DNA of 64,000 nucleotides, from the NCBI GenBank assembly GCA_948474755.1, contig CAOLHI010000076.1, positions 868,001 through 932,000 of the forward strand. The letters run 5' to 3'. The position numbers and the translations under genes were made by a program. The notes under the pieces were generated by a model that did no database searches, was not told the DNA's origin, and saw only the letters and a program-made list of their open reading frames with translations. Source of the stretch: Ctenosaura bakeri. Its lineage: Eukaryota; Chordata; Lepidosauria; Squamata; Iguanidae. Below, piece by piece: positions 46,386-56,001 of the stretch (the first letter of the stretch is position 1; every line of letters begins with the position of its first letter).

Positions 46386-47879
46386 TATACAGTGATATCA
46401 TTTAAAGTATGCCATTTGCAGCCTTCAGTATGGTGGGTCAACATAGGATTTGAGCCAAATCATACAGTAATTTTGCAGTTTCTTGCACACAATCCACTGA
46501 ATACAGAGGGCCTTTCCTCTATCTAAACATGCATTGGTTTGCACTGCGAAATACCTAAAATGGCACATTTCTTTTGCTAACACTCATGATAAGGAATGCA
46601 CATGAGCTCTATGCCTAAAGGGTCTGTGTCATATGAAGGCTGTTGAAAAATGAACAGTTTATTAGATTATTCTTTTGGCACTAAAACAGTTTTGATATAA
46701 ATTTTTCAAAAATACACAAAGCAATTAAACATTCATAATAAACACCTGTTTGCTCATAACTTTCCCCAGAGCCACCCAGTTATTTCTTTCCTGGAAAAAC
46801 TGCTTAAGTTCCTCCACCTTAAAGATAATATCATAAGGAGACTGGTATATCTGTTTAAACTTTCAAGGAGGCCCCTTAGTACCTTGCATTTAAATATTTC
46901 CCACACTCAAGATTCTGATTTAATCTAAAAAAACTCAGTTGTGCAAGACTGGTAAACCTCATGTGACAACGCATGGCATTTGATCATCATTTTAACCAAC
47001 AAACTAAACAAATTGGTAAATAAGGTTTTGATTTCCGATGGATAAAAATTTGTTCAGTTCCCTTTTGAATGTGAACTTACCAGGTCATACTTCCCTAACC
47101 TACACACCAACCAGAATATAATTATGTGATAATAATTACAGTCTCTAAAATATTGGAATTAACTTAGTAAGTTAAAAATGCACTAAACATGCAAAGAGTG
47201 CAGATATCAGAAAAACTGGAGAAAAAGTGCATGAAGGTATTCTATGCTAAGTGAAATCCTTTGAAAATAGGCATTTTTATGAAGTGCATGTGAAAATAAA
47301 TGTGCATGAAATAAGTATGAATTTCTGTGTGCAGGTCCTAACTGGTGTGAGGACAGAAAGTAAATAGGCACCAGCTAATCAGCTGACACAACTAGCAACT
47401 TTTTCTAATAAGACAATCTGAATGTAGCACTTCAAAAAAGTAAATACAAGGCTTTAAAGGGCCCTTTTAAAGTGTGGGAATGTCCTTTCACTGCATTATT
47501 GAAGTAAATGTTTCTAATTTAACACAACCGCCAGAGACTGCCAGCAATGACACAATGGGTCAGACATGGGTTGAGTACAGAAGACAGTGGTGGATGCAAC
47601 ACTAGAAGCTGCAGAGGAGAAGGAGGTGCATTATTTTATTTATAAGGTATTTTAAATCCATCCTGCATTATAGGATATCAGGATTGTATGTTAAAGGCAT
47701 TAAAACTAAACTACAAGGATAATGCAATACGGTACAATAAAAACCTTTGTAAAAAACACAAGGTTAAAGAAAATCAAAAGCATTAAACTAAAAGAAACTA
47801 AAGAAGGAAGTATTTAACTCCACACTGTGCTTAAAGACTGATGTCTTAATCTCCTTCTCACAGCAATTTCTGCTTCTCC
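46386..47879. other. Single-copy AT-rich DNA
   Basis: No gene recognised. A possible LINE tail (TTATTTTATTTATAAGGTAT) lies at 47628-47720. Confidence 0.45.
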
Positions 47880-47965
47880 AATAATAATAACAATCATAAT
47901 TATTATTATTGCTACCGCTGCTGCTGTTGTATTATTATGTAGTAGTAGTATGTAGTATTATTATG
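47880..47965. repeat. Trinucleotide low-complexity region
   Basis: Interrupted AAT/ATT, GCT and AGT triplet runs. Confidence 0.8.
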
Positions 47966-48288
47966 AGTCCAGAATCTTTTTGTATGAACCAGATTTCCCC
48001 ATTATTTTAAAAAACACACATATGCATTATTGAGTGCATGGGATTTTGTTTTTAGCTGTATATACACTTTAAGAACAGCACATTTACTGGAGAGGAGTAA
48101 ATAGAGATCTATACACATATAGAGATAAGAGAAACACATCTTTATTAATGAAAATTAGTTGTTTTATTCAATCCTGAGTAGTCTGATTCCATGAAACCTA
48201 AATAATTAAAGACAGTTTTGGGGAAAAAACATTTACACATTTCTCCAGAACTTTTGTGCATTGTGGAAATGGAGAATGGGTAGAGAAA

Positions 48289-49176
48289 TGTTACCCTGAT
48301 TTCTGGGGTCCCTTGGGGGACACCCCAATGTGCTCCACGTGATGGGGACTGAAAACTAGCCAGAGCACGAGCAATAGCAATGCAAGAGGTAGGGTAACCT
48401 AGCGGGGTCTTTTACCCAGTTTTTACAGTGTCAGGCCAAGCCAAAAACCAAACGAAAATGTCTAATAAATGATTTTATTGAATGAAAGTCTCATGCATCA
48501 ATGGAATCACTCACACACACACTCAAGACCTATTAAGAAGCAAGAGAGAGGAAATTGGATAGGGTGAATATTGAAGGGATTGTAGCTGGGGTAATACTGC
48601 ACCTTTTCCTGAAGTCCTTGGTCTGGGAAAAACAGCGGAGAAGTCGAGCTCAGCACAGAGAGGGCTGAGGGGATTACTCAACAGATGGAGAAACAGTCTG
48701 CTGGGATGACCGGGAGTGATCCAAAGAACCGCTCAAAAACTGGGACTATTTGTAGGGGAAAAAGTACCTGGAGGGCTAATCCTTTCCTGGGGAGAACAAT
48801 GGGTGTCGCATAGAGAAAGACGCTCCACAATGGTAACTTCCTTTGCAGATTACAAGGTGTTGCCAAAGTCTCAGGATCTTCGGCTGCATTGGGTAACTTT
48901 ATGCAAATAGTCCTTGCCTGATAGGATTGTATTGCTATCGGTGCTCAACTTGGGGCAAACACGCTAATCCCTCAAGTCGGCTTCTCAGGGGCTGAGGACC
49001 CTTTGTTTACTGTGAGTTTGCACAGCTTGAGGTCTCCTGGGGTTACGTGACTGGGTAACTGGCTTGACCTGGTTTTCGATCGTTTGACTGTTGCTGCCTA
49101 CGTGCCCATCTGGGTGACCTCTCAGGCACATTGAATCATATTTTAATATCAAACAGGGTTTACCAGTGAGGTAACA
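48289..49176 (-). mobile_element. Solo LTR, TGTTACC...GGTAACA family (copy 4)
   Basis: 888 bp on the minus strand. The plus strand begins TGTTACCCTGATTTCTGGGG and ends ACCAGTGAGGTAACA, with GAAA on both sides (48285-48288, 49177-49180). Minus-strand AATAAA is at 48474-48479. It shares with copy 3 the block TTTTACCCAGTTTTTACAG and the layout around the polyadenylation signal. No internal region or second LTR. Confidence 0.92.
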
Positions 49177-49240
49177 GAAATATCAGGTTGCTAAGATCAT
49201 AAACAAGAGAAACTGCCATGCCCTGGCCACTATGATTGTA

Positions 49241-49711
49241 CAGTTACCCCTCCACATTTACAGGTTTGACATTCACAGATCTGATTATTTGTGTGTTTCT
49301 CCAACTCCTTCCCCTCCCACCTCAGGTGCTTCTTTTTGGGGGGAACCTTCCCTCTTGGTGGCTCCAATCAGGCCACATAGCCCTTTAAAAACCCACCTCT
49401 GGTTCTCCTCTTCCTCTACCAGTCTCTGCCTGGCCAGCTAAGGATGGCCCTCTGCACAAATTCTCAGCACCACAAACCCTGTACCCATGCGCCACACATA
49501 CGCAAGGAAAGAGATGGACAAGAGAGAGGAAGTACAGGAGCACCATGCCAACCGTCTCCTTTCCCTGACCTGGTTTAGACCTTGGATGCCTACTTTCCCC
49601 ACCCATGCCTCAGCCCCCTTCTCATAGACACACAAATTTTATTATTTGCAGATTTTTCATTTTTGCGAGGCTCCTGTGTCTCTACTCCTAGCGAATGTGG
49701 AGGGCCAAGTG
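49241..49711 (-). mobile_element. Tigger-like element, copy 1 of an inverted pair
   Basis: The left terminus CAGTTACCCCTCCACATTTA and right terminus (complement CACTTGGCCCTCCACATTCG) are inverted repeats, flanked by TA (49239-49240, 49712-49713), as for Tc1/mariner-superfamily elements. The 471-bp interior contains no transposase. A minus-strand frame reads GYRVCGAENLCRG, echoed in the neighbouring copy, but no function is implied. Confidence 0.75.
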
Positions 49712-49743
49712 TAGTACTGATGTTGACTATAGGCAACTACAGT

Positions 49744-50207
49744 CAGTCATCAACATTCACTAGATCAGGAGCAGAACCCTTGCAAAAGTGGAAAAATCAT
49801 AAATATCAAAATGTGTGTGTCTGTGGAATGGGGCCCAAGGCAAGTTGAGGAGAACGGCACTCAGTGTCCAAACCAGGTCAGGTAAAGAAGAAGGAAAGGC
49901 AGTGGGTTGGCATGATGGCCCTATACTTCCTCTTTCTCACTGATCCTCTGCCTTGGTTGGGGGGGCATTGGAAGAGAGTTTGTGGCACTGAGAAATCAGA
50001 GTGCAATCCATTCTTTGCCAGCCAGGCAGTGGCTGGTGAAAGAGGACCGCTGGTGGGTTTTTAAAAGGCTACTTGGCCTGGTTGGAATCACTGAGAGAGA
50101 AGATCCTCCAGAAATGAAGCACTTGGAGGGGCAGGGACTGGAGAAACTCACAAATAATCAGATCCACGCAAGTGCAAGCAGTGGCAGAGCTTGGAGTGTG
50201 TGGAGGG
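49744..50207 (+). mobile_element. Tigger-like element, copy 2 of an inverted pair
   Basis: Read on the plus strand, it parallels the reverse complement of 49241-49711 along its length: CATTCACTAGATCAGGAGCA, CAAAAGTGGAAAAATCATAA, CCAAACCAGGTCAGGTAAAG, TGATGGCCCTATACTTCCTC, GTGGGTTTTTAAAAGGCTAC and CACAAATAATCAGATCCACG. The ends are more decayed than in copy 1 and the right boundary is approximate. The plus-strand ORFs (49864-50064 and neighbours) arise from the element. Confidence 0.7.
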
Positions 50208-50217
50208 GCGTGGGGCT

Positions 50218-51130
50218 ATGAATCATAGAATCAGAGTTGGAAGAGATCACAGGGGCCATCCAGTACAATCCCCTGCTATACAGGAACACCCATCAAAGCA
50301 TTCCCAAAAGATGGCCAACCAGCCTCTGCTTAAAAACCTCCAAAGAAGGAGACTCTACCACACTCCGAGGCAGCATATTCTACTACTGGACAGCTCTGAC
50401 CATCAGGAAGTTCTTCCTGAGGTTCAAGTGGAATCTCCTTCCTGCAGCTTGAATCCATTACTCCTTGTCTTAGGCCCTTTTCGCAGCGCCGGCGCTCACG
50501 CGACGGAAGAGGGCAGCTCGCGCAAGAAGCCTTCTCCAGGAGGCTGCCGCTTCCCCCTCCTTCCTTCCGCAGGCGAAGGAATGAGCGGGGAAGTGGCAGC
50601 CTCCCGGAGGCAGTGGTGGCTCGCGCGTCCGTCCGTCCCCCGCGCGCGAGAGAAAGGAGCCTGTCCCCTCCATCCCCCCCGCGCGCGCGAGAAAGGAGCC
50701 TGTCGCATCCGCCCCCCGTGTGCACGCATGCGAAGCAGGACGTGTCGCGTCCATCGCGCTAGCGCCCCGCCCCTTCCTTCTGCAGGGGCGGAGGGAAGGA
50801 AGCGCAACCCGGCCGGCTCCCTGACGCTCCGCACAAGAGGTAAGTGTGCGTGGGCGCCGGGAGCGTTGCGCAAGTGCGGGTGATTTTCGCTTCGAAGCGA
50901 AAATAAAAAAACCCGCGCTCGCGCCGCTTCAGCCCCGTGAGCCTGGCGGAAGTGGGAGTGTGTCGTGCGGAGCGACGCTCCCACTCCCGCGAGGCTCACG
51001 GGGTTGTCGCGCGAGAGAAGGCCCGTGCGAAAAGGGCCTTAGTCTCTGGAGTGGCAGAGAATAAGCCTACTCCCTCCTCCATACGACATCCCTTCAAATA
51101 TTTAAACACGGCTGTCATCTTAACCTTAAC
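50218..51130 (-). mobile_element. CR1-like LINE 3' fragment, split by a DNA element
   Basis: AATCATAGAATCAGAGTTGG is the antisense of a CR1-type 3' terminus (ATTCTATGATT-like). It continues GAGATCACAGGGGCCATCCA, AACCAGCCTCTGCTTAAAAA, GAAGGAGACTCTACCACACT and CAGGAAGTTCTTCCTGAGGT up to 50472. After the nested element the sequence resumes at TTAGTCTCTGGAGTGGCAGA and AAGCCTACTCCCTCCTCCAT to about 51130. Only the 3' part is present and it is not coding. Confidence 0.8.
50473..51038. mobile_element. 566-bp GC-rich GGCC-ended element
   Basis: Left end GGCCCTTTTCGCAGCGCCGG, right end CCGTGCGAAAAGGGCC, with TTA on both sides (50470-50472 and 51039-51041). The interior is extremely CpG-rich and has nested palindromes, for example TCGCTTCGAAGCGAAAA near 50886 and GTGGGAGTGTGTCGTGCGGA facing its complement near 50950-51000. 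ORFs up to 230 codons on the plus strand and 167 on the minus strand cover the same bases, with Arg/Pro/Ala-rich products, and are read as GC artefacts. No transposase. It splits a CR1 fragment cleanly. Confidence 0.92.
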
Positions 51131-52737
51131 CATAAATGCAATTAGCATGCTTTTTATTATGTAAATAGCAGCATCAGACTACCTGATGAGAGAGGATGCA
51201 TTTAACACTTTTTTTCCTGCAGATGTGAAAATCTGTCATTTTCATTTCCACTGGTTCTTTCAGGATTCTACCAATATTCTGGTTATCAGACTGCCCCTGC
51301 CTCTCCCCTGTCCTTTATAGACGTTGAGGCATTTTTTGGATGTCCTGCTTCTAAAGTGCACATTTTTGATGAATTTTAAATAAATGTACACATTTTTATC
51401 ATTTATTAAGGCACATTTTCCAAATACCGATTTTTCATATCTATATGTTGCTTTTTGCAATTCTTTTCTCACCAAAACTTGTTCAGAAAAGTTATAGTTG
51501 TCAGTGCAAGTGATGATTTGCCCCTTTGCTGGTCTAACAGCAAGGGGAAATGTGTGTTTTTAAAGGGATATGCAACAAAAAAAAATTTCTGTCCCTATTT
51601 GTTTCTTACCACAGTTCAGTTCCCACATTCCATTTCTGAAGCTGCTTTTTTCTAGTAACACTTCCAACATTCTTGGAGCATAAACCTAATGATTTCAGAA
51701 ATTAGCTATCTGGCCACGTCTAAAATGAGTCAAAAAGTGATAGTTCTGAGAGATTTTATCCTGAGGCTTTAATTTTGAGTACACCATGTTTCTGAATAAA
51801 AGTTGTTAGCTAAAGAAGGTTCAATAACCCATCACTCTGATGAACTTGCCAAAACTCACCGTCCTAACAGGTTTTTGGAGAATTATAGTGCTGTCATCAT
51901 TTCAAACAGATAATTCAGGTTTAGATGGTTTGCCAGGCATTTCACCAAGACTAGTAATTTAAAATCATTTCTCTTATGAAATCCCAGCCTTGAATATGTG
52001 CCTGTCCCACTTTGTTAAAGCAACTGGATGAAAGGCTAGTTTTAAACACAACTGTACTTAAAAAAAAAAAAAAAAAACTTTGTAAAGTACTTCATTACAT
52101 ATTTCCCCACTGACAGGAGATATGGTAGGTTTTTAAATTTTTAAATAGGGTGACAAAGTTCATTTCAACTTCAGTGACACTGAAACCCCAGGACACCCCC
52201 ATTCCATAGCCTGACTAGAATGATCTTTGTACAAACATCTCTCTCAAAGGGGTGAGAAAATAGTTTGAATTCAACTTTCATAAACCCCAAGACTTTTCAA
52301 TCTCTCCTCTCCTTAACTATTATTAGCTTCCTCTACTTTCTGTTGCTAGCTAATTATACCTTAGAGCTAAGCTGCAAATAATTTTGCCTGAAAGTCAGCC
52401 ATTAATTCCTGAGAATAAATTATAAACATGTAAACAAAGAGCTGCCAAATGATTATCGGGCCTCATAAAACTAAAGGGAGGAGCCCTATCCTCAGCCTTG
52501 GTTCTTCACAACTTGTTTTCTAAGTATACCACAACATATGCTGTAAAGGTGTGTCCAAGGTCCTGTAAAACAAAGAATGAGTAAGCTTCTATAAAATGTG
52601 ACAGAACAAGAAACACCAATTTGTTTTCACACCTCACTCAGCCTCTGGGAATTCAGTTTGTGGTGTTTAGGCAATTCTGCACAGAGCCATCTGCTGGCAT
52701 GTGAAAGGAAAGGCAGGTCTGAGTCCAACCTAAAGCG
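51131..52737. other. Mostly single-copy AT-rich DNA
   Basis: No gene recognised. A poly-A tract of about 19 bases lies at 52058-52076. The stretch 52310-52470 looks like conserved non-coding DNA and is listed separately. Confidence 0.45.
52310..52470. promoter_or_regulatory. Candidate conserved non-coding element
   Basis: Repeat-free, with CTAGCTAATTATACCTTAGA, GCCATTAATTCCTGAGAATA, GTAAACAAAG (forkhead-like) and TGATTATCGGGCCTCATAAAA (Hox-like). Functional constraint is inferred only. Confidence 0.3.
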
Positions 52738-52746
52738 CTCTCTCTC

Positions 52747-52796
<50 letters not shown>

Positions 52797-52797
52797 G
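52738..52797. repeat. Compound microsatellite (CT)n-(CA)n
   Basis: TCTC run followed by CACA. The SLSLSLSL/HTHTHT peptide of the local ORF is derived from it. Confidence 0.95.
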
Positions 52798-52799
52798 AC

Positions 52800-53240
52800 C
52801 ATTCTTCTCTTTACCTGTGTTTTTTGCTGCAGCCTTTTTTGCCTGAAAGATGCTGTTCAATTCAAACTTCACTTCACTTTCCTCCCTCCTTTTGCTGCTG
52901 TTCATCGCTCTCTTTTTAAATACAGCATAAATGTCCTGTTTAATAATTACATATTTGGAGGTGCTTCTGAGGAAGTTAAACGCCAATAACTCACTGTAAT
53001 ATTGTGTAACTGAATGCAGAAGGGAAGCCAAGGAAAGCTATTCTCCAGATGGTGTGAGATAAAATCGCTCTGTATTTAGACCACATGATATTGCGGCTAA
53101 AGCCGGGGACAGAGCAGTTCACATCTCTCCTGAACATTACTGTATAACCCTTCTAAGCAGCTGCTGTGCTTATTTGAGTAATTACAATCAAGTGACAACT
53201 AGTGTGTAGGTATTACATATAGCAAAGTGCCTATGCTATG
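52800..53240. promoter_or_regulatory. Candidate conserved non-coding element
   Basis: A repeat-free block including GATAAAATCGCTCTGTATTT, CACATGATATTGCGGCTAAA, CTTATTTGAGTAATTACAAT and GTGACAACTAGTGTG. The even base composition and TF-like cores suggest a regulatory module, but no alignment was possible. Confidence 0.3.
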
Positions 53241-53670
53241 TGCCATGTCAGCTTATTGGAGAAACTGACAGGAGCCAAGTTAATGGAGAAACAGATCTCC
53301 AATAAGTTTTGATGTTAATAACGGCTGGTTTCTCATTAGTACAGACAGATTGTAATACCTTTACCACAAGGGTACACAATGTTTCCATCCCAGAGAGGCT
53401 GCCTGTGATGATAGATTGGAGGTTGGAGGCCAGGTGTACCTGAACACACATGTACAATTCACTTCATCAAAATCCACTTTCCTTGGGAGAAACTGAAGAG
53501 TTCTCCTTCTATTTCAACCGAAATGATTCTGACACAGATCACTCAGTGCTAGAGATGGAAAGGTACTAGACTCAACAGTCTAAATGAAAGTAGAATTTCT
53601 CAAATTGTCCAAGATTCCTGGCAAGAAATCGACACTTTGCCTTGCACATTCACACATTTGTGAGTCTTAA
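53241..53670. other. Single-copy DNA
   Basis: No gene or repeat recognised. Confidence 0.4.
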
Positions 53671-53736
53671 GTCATTTCCGCACTAGACTGTTATAGTGCT
53701 ATTATTCCACTTTCAACATCCTGTGGAATCCTGGGC
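53671..53736. mobile_element. Left half of GGCC-ended MITE
   Basis: GTCATTTCCGCACTAGACTG, then TATAGTGCTATTATTCCACT and AACATCCTGTGGAATCCTGG. It ends abruptly at GGGCTGTGACAGGG and the right arm is absent. TAA precedes it. Confidence 0.7.
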
Positions 53737-55177
53737 TGTGACAGGGTGTTTCTGAGAAATAAGGTATCCAAAATACAAAGTGCATATTTTTCAAAAGTAA
53801 ATGGCAAAACTGTACATAGTTGAGGGAAAATGCATATAGACACCCTTTAGTCAAGTTACATAGATTAGGTTACATAGATTAGGTAATTAACAGAAATAAA
53901 CATGCAAATTATGTAAAATGTATGTTAAAACTGAATTTCAGTGCAGGAAGAAAAAAACAAAGTTTCATACAAACACTTATAGCAGACAGTATTCAGAAAA
54001 ACTCAATGGTATTGAGATGGATTTTCACATCCCTACTCACTCCTAATACTAGCAGAAGAAAATTGAGTGGATTACAGGGAGATGAGAGGGCCAAGATACC
54101 TGCTGTCAACTGTACTTAAGACCCTGCAGAAGTTGGACATGTTCTTTAGATTCTGAGTTGTACATTCCTCCTTTGTAACCAAGCTATTGTCATATTCTTC
54201 ATCACCTCCATTTTCTCTCAAAGGTTTCAGTTCAGAAGTCACAAATCAAGGAAACATGAAGAAACAGCTGGGGTAGCAGCAATATCCAGCAATTAAATGC
54301 CTACTACTTAAAAAAAAATAGCACTGTTAATTACTGAACTGAACAAACTTTGTGCCACCATTCTCTTGTAGACATTCACATGAAGCAATTTAGCTCATGT
54401 GAGTGAAATGTCTGTACGTAAAGTGTCTATGTCATCTGGTATGATTGTTGGAAGTACAAGAGCAATTAGTCTGGAACAACTAGGTTATTAAAAGTTCTAA
54501 TGAAGAACATAAATAAAAGGTCACACATTTCCTTACTAATGTAGTCCTACTCCTTGATTAAGGTATTCTGAGAACAAAGTAAAACATAATGAAAGGTTGT
54601 TTTGTAGCAGAAGCCAAGTTTATGTACTGCCCTATTTTTCTGCTCAGTTCTAAATTCAGAAGTTCATCCTATCGTCTTTTCCTAGTAACTGAGTAGTCCT
54701 AAGTAGCTTCCATTACTGTCAATTCTCAAGTACTATTTGGGTTTTACAGCATTTGGTTTCATCTTTCATTCTTGATGTTCTAGCTGAAGACAAAGCGGGG
54801 GGGGGGATCTGTCTTTGCTGAGCATTTTGTTGCCTTTTATTCAACATAAAATCTAGGAAACGATAAACCTTGCTTTATTTCAAGTAACTCTTTCCTCTGG
54901 CCAAACATGTCACCCCACAGAATATTTGTTAGATGTCCTGCTTTATTGAGCTCAGCCTTCGTTGTGCACAGCTACTGGAGGATAGCCTTCTGTTTAACAC
55001 TGCCCTCTGTTTGAAAGATTGTCTATTTTCAGTCGAGTTTAAAGAAAAGGAACTGTAAGAAAGGAAAGCAAGAGCCTTGAAGTTGCTCATCTACAGTTTG
55101 TGAAGAAGAAAGTCAAAGAACTCCATGTGTTGAAAGAAGCTGTTTAAACTGTTTAAGTCCAATATGTTTCAGACATG
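53737..55177. other. Single-copy DNA
   Basis: No gene recognised. A 14-bp motif, GTTACATAGATTAG, is directly repeated near 53855-53882, and a G-run lies at 54799. Confidence 0.45.
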
Positions 55178-55595
55178 GGCCCTTTTCGCACGGTGTTCCT
55201 TAAGCGAAAGGGCCCCTTGAGCGTCGCGTAAATGTCAGGAGTGGTCTGCATGGCGCACTCACACAAGAGCGTGATGCGAACTGCTGACGGATTTTTTTAT
55301 TTTTGGCTTCAAGCTGAAAATGCCGCGTGGTTGCGCAACGCTCAGCAGCATGGAGCACATTTACCTGCCGTGTGCAGCCTCCTGAGCCACGCCGGTCACA
55401 CTTCCTGCCTCAGCGCTAGCCTTCAACTCCCAGGCTGCGCTGCGGTAGGAAGGGGTGGGTCGCGGGCAGGGCGCTCACACGACCAGGAAGCTGCTGCAGA
55501 GCCCAAGCAGCAGGGACACAAAAGCCTTCCTCCAAAGGCTTCTCGCGCAAGTGCCGCCCCCCACCTCCACGAAAAGGTAAGATGAGAAAAGGGCT
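55178..55595. mobile_element. 418-bp GC-rich GGCC-ended element
   Basis: Left end GGCCCTTTTCGCACGG, right end ATGAGAAAAGGGCT, with ATG on both sides (55175-55177, 55596-55598). The interior is GC-rich and resembles the 566-bp element in style (AAGCGAAAGGGCC, TCACACAAGAGCGTGATGCG, GGCTTCTCGCGCAAG). The 117-codon ORF at 55232-55585 lies wholly inside and has no recognised domain. Confidence 0.85.
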
Positions 55596-55939
55596 ATGGT
55601 CTTTCCCCAGGGACACTGCCTACAAGTAAGCATACAGTATACAATAGAAACAGGTTTCTGGCTGCAATCACCTGATACTAGCACTTTTCCATGGGCGTGC
55701 AGTGGTGGCAAGAGAAAGCATACAAAATCAGTAAGTTCCAAGAAGCCTAGTTCTCCAGTGCTTTACTTCCTTCACACCACCTGTGCCTGTGGCCTTTTCC
55801 CTTCTGCCACAACTGCCTACAGTAGAGGAGAGCATGGTGTAGCTTGTGGGAACCCAATTCTATGGCCCTGGGAGCCCCCCAAGCAGTCCTCCAAAGCTCC
55901 CCCAACCCCATTTTTTTAACAAAAAAATTCCAGTGTGAT
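55596..55939. other. Unassigned sequence
   Basis: A 107-codon ORF begins at the element boundary and shows no recognisable domain; no other feature is seen. Confidence 0.4.
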
Positions 55940-56001
55940 TTTTGGGGTAATTTTTGACCTAAACTATGTATTTTGGGGTAATTTTTGACCTAAACTATGT
56001 A
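55940..56001. repeat. 31-bp perfect tandem duplication
   Basis: Two identical adjacent copies, each beginning TTTTGGGGTAATTTTTGACC and ending CTATGTA. Confidence 0.95.

Noticed and set aside
50191..50883. 230-codon plus-strand ORF, the longest in the window
   Set aside because: It starts in CR1-like sequence and runs into the GC-rich DNA element; opposite-strand ORFs of 94-167 codons cover the same bases. The product is Arg/Pro/Ala-rich, as expected from GC bias.
50473..51038. CpG-island promoter of a host gene
   Set aside because: The CpG-rich block coincides exactly with a transposon bounded by TTA duplications inside a LINE. It may still have regulatory effects, but it is not evidence for a gene.
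55232..55585. 117-codon ORF
   Set aside because: Wholly within the 418-bp GC-rich element; no domain.
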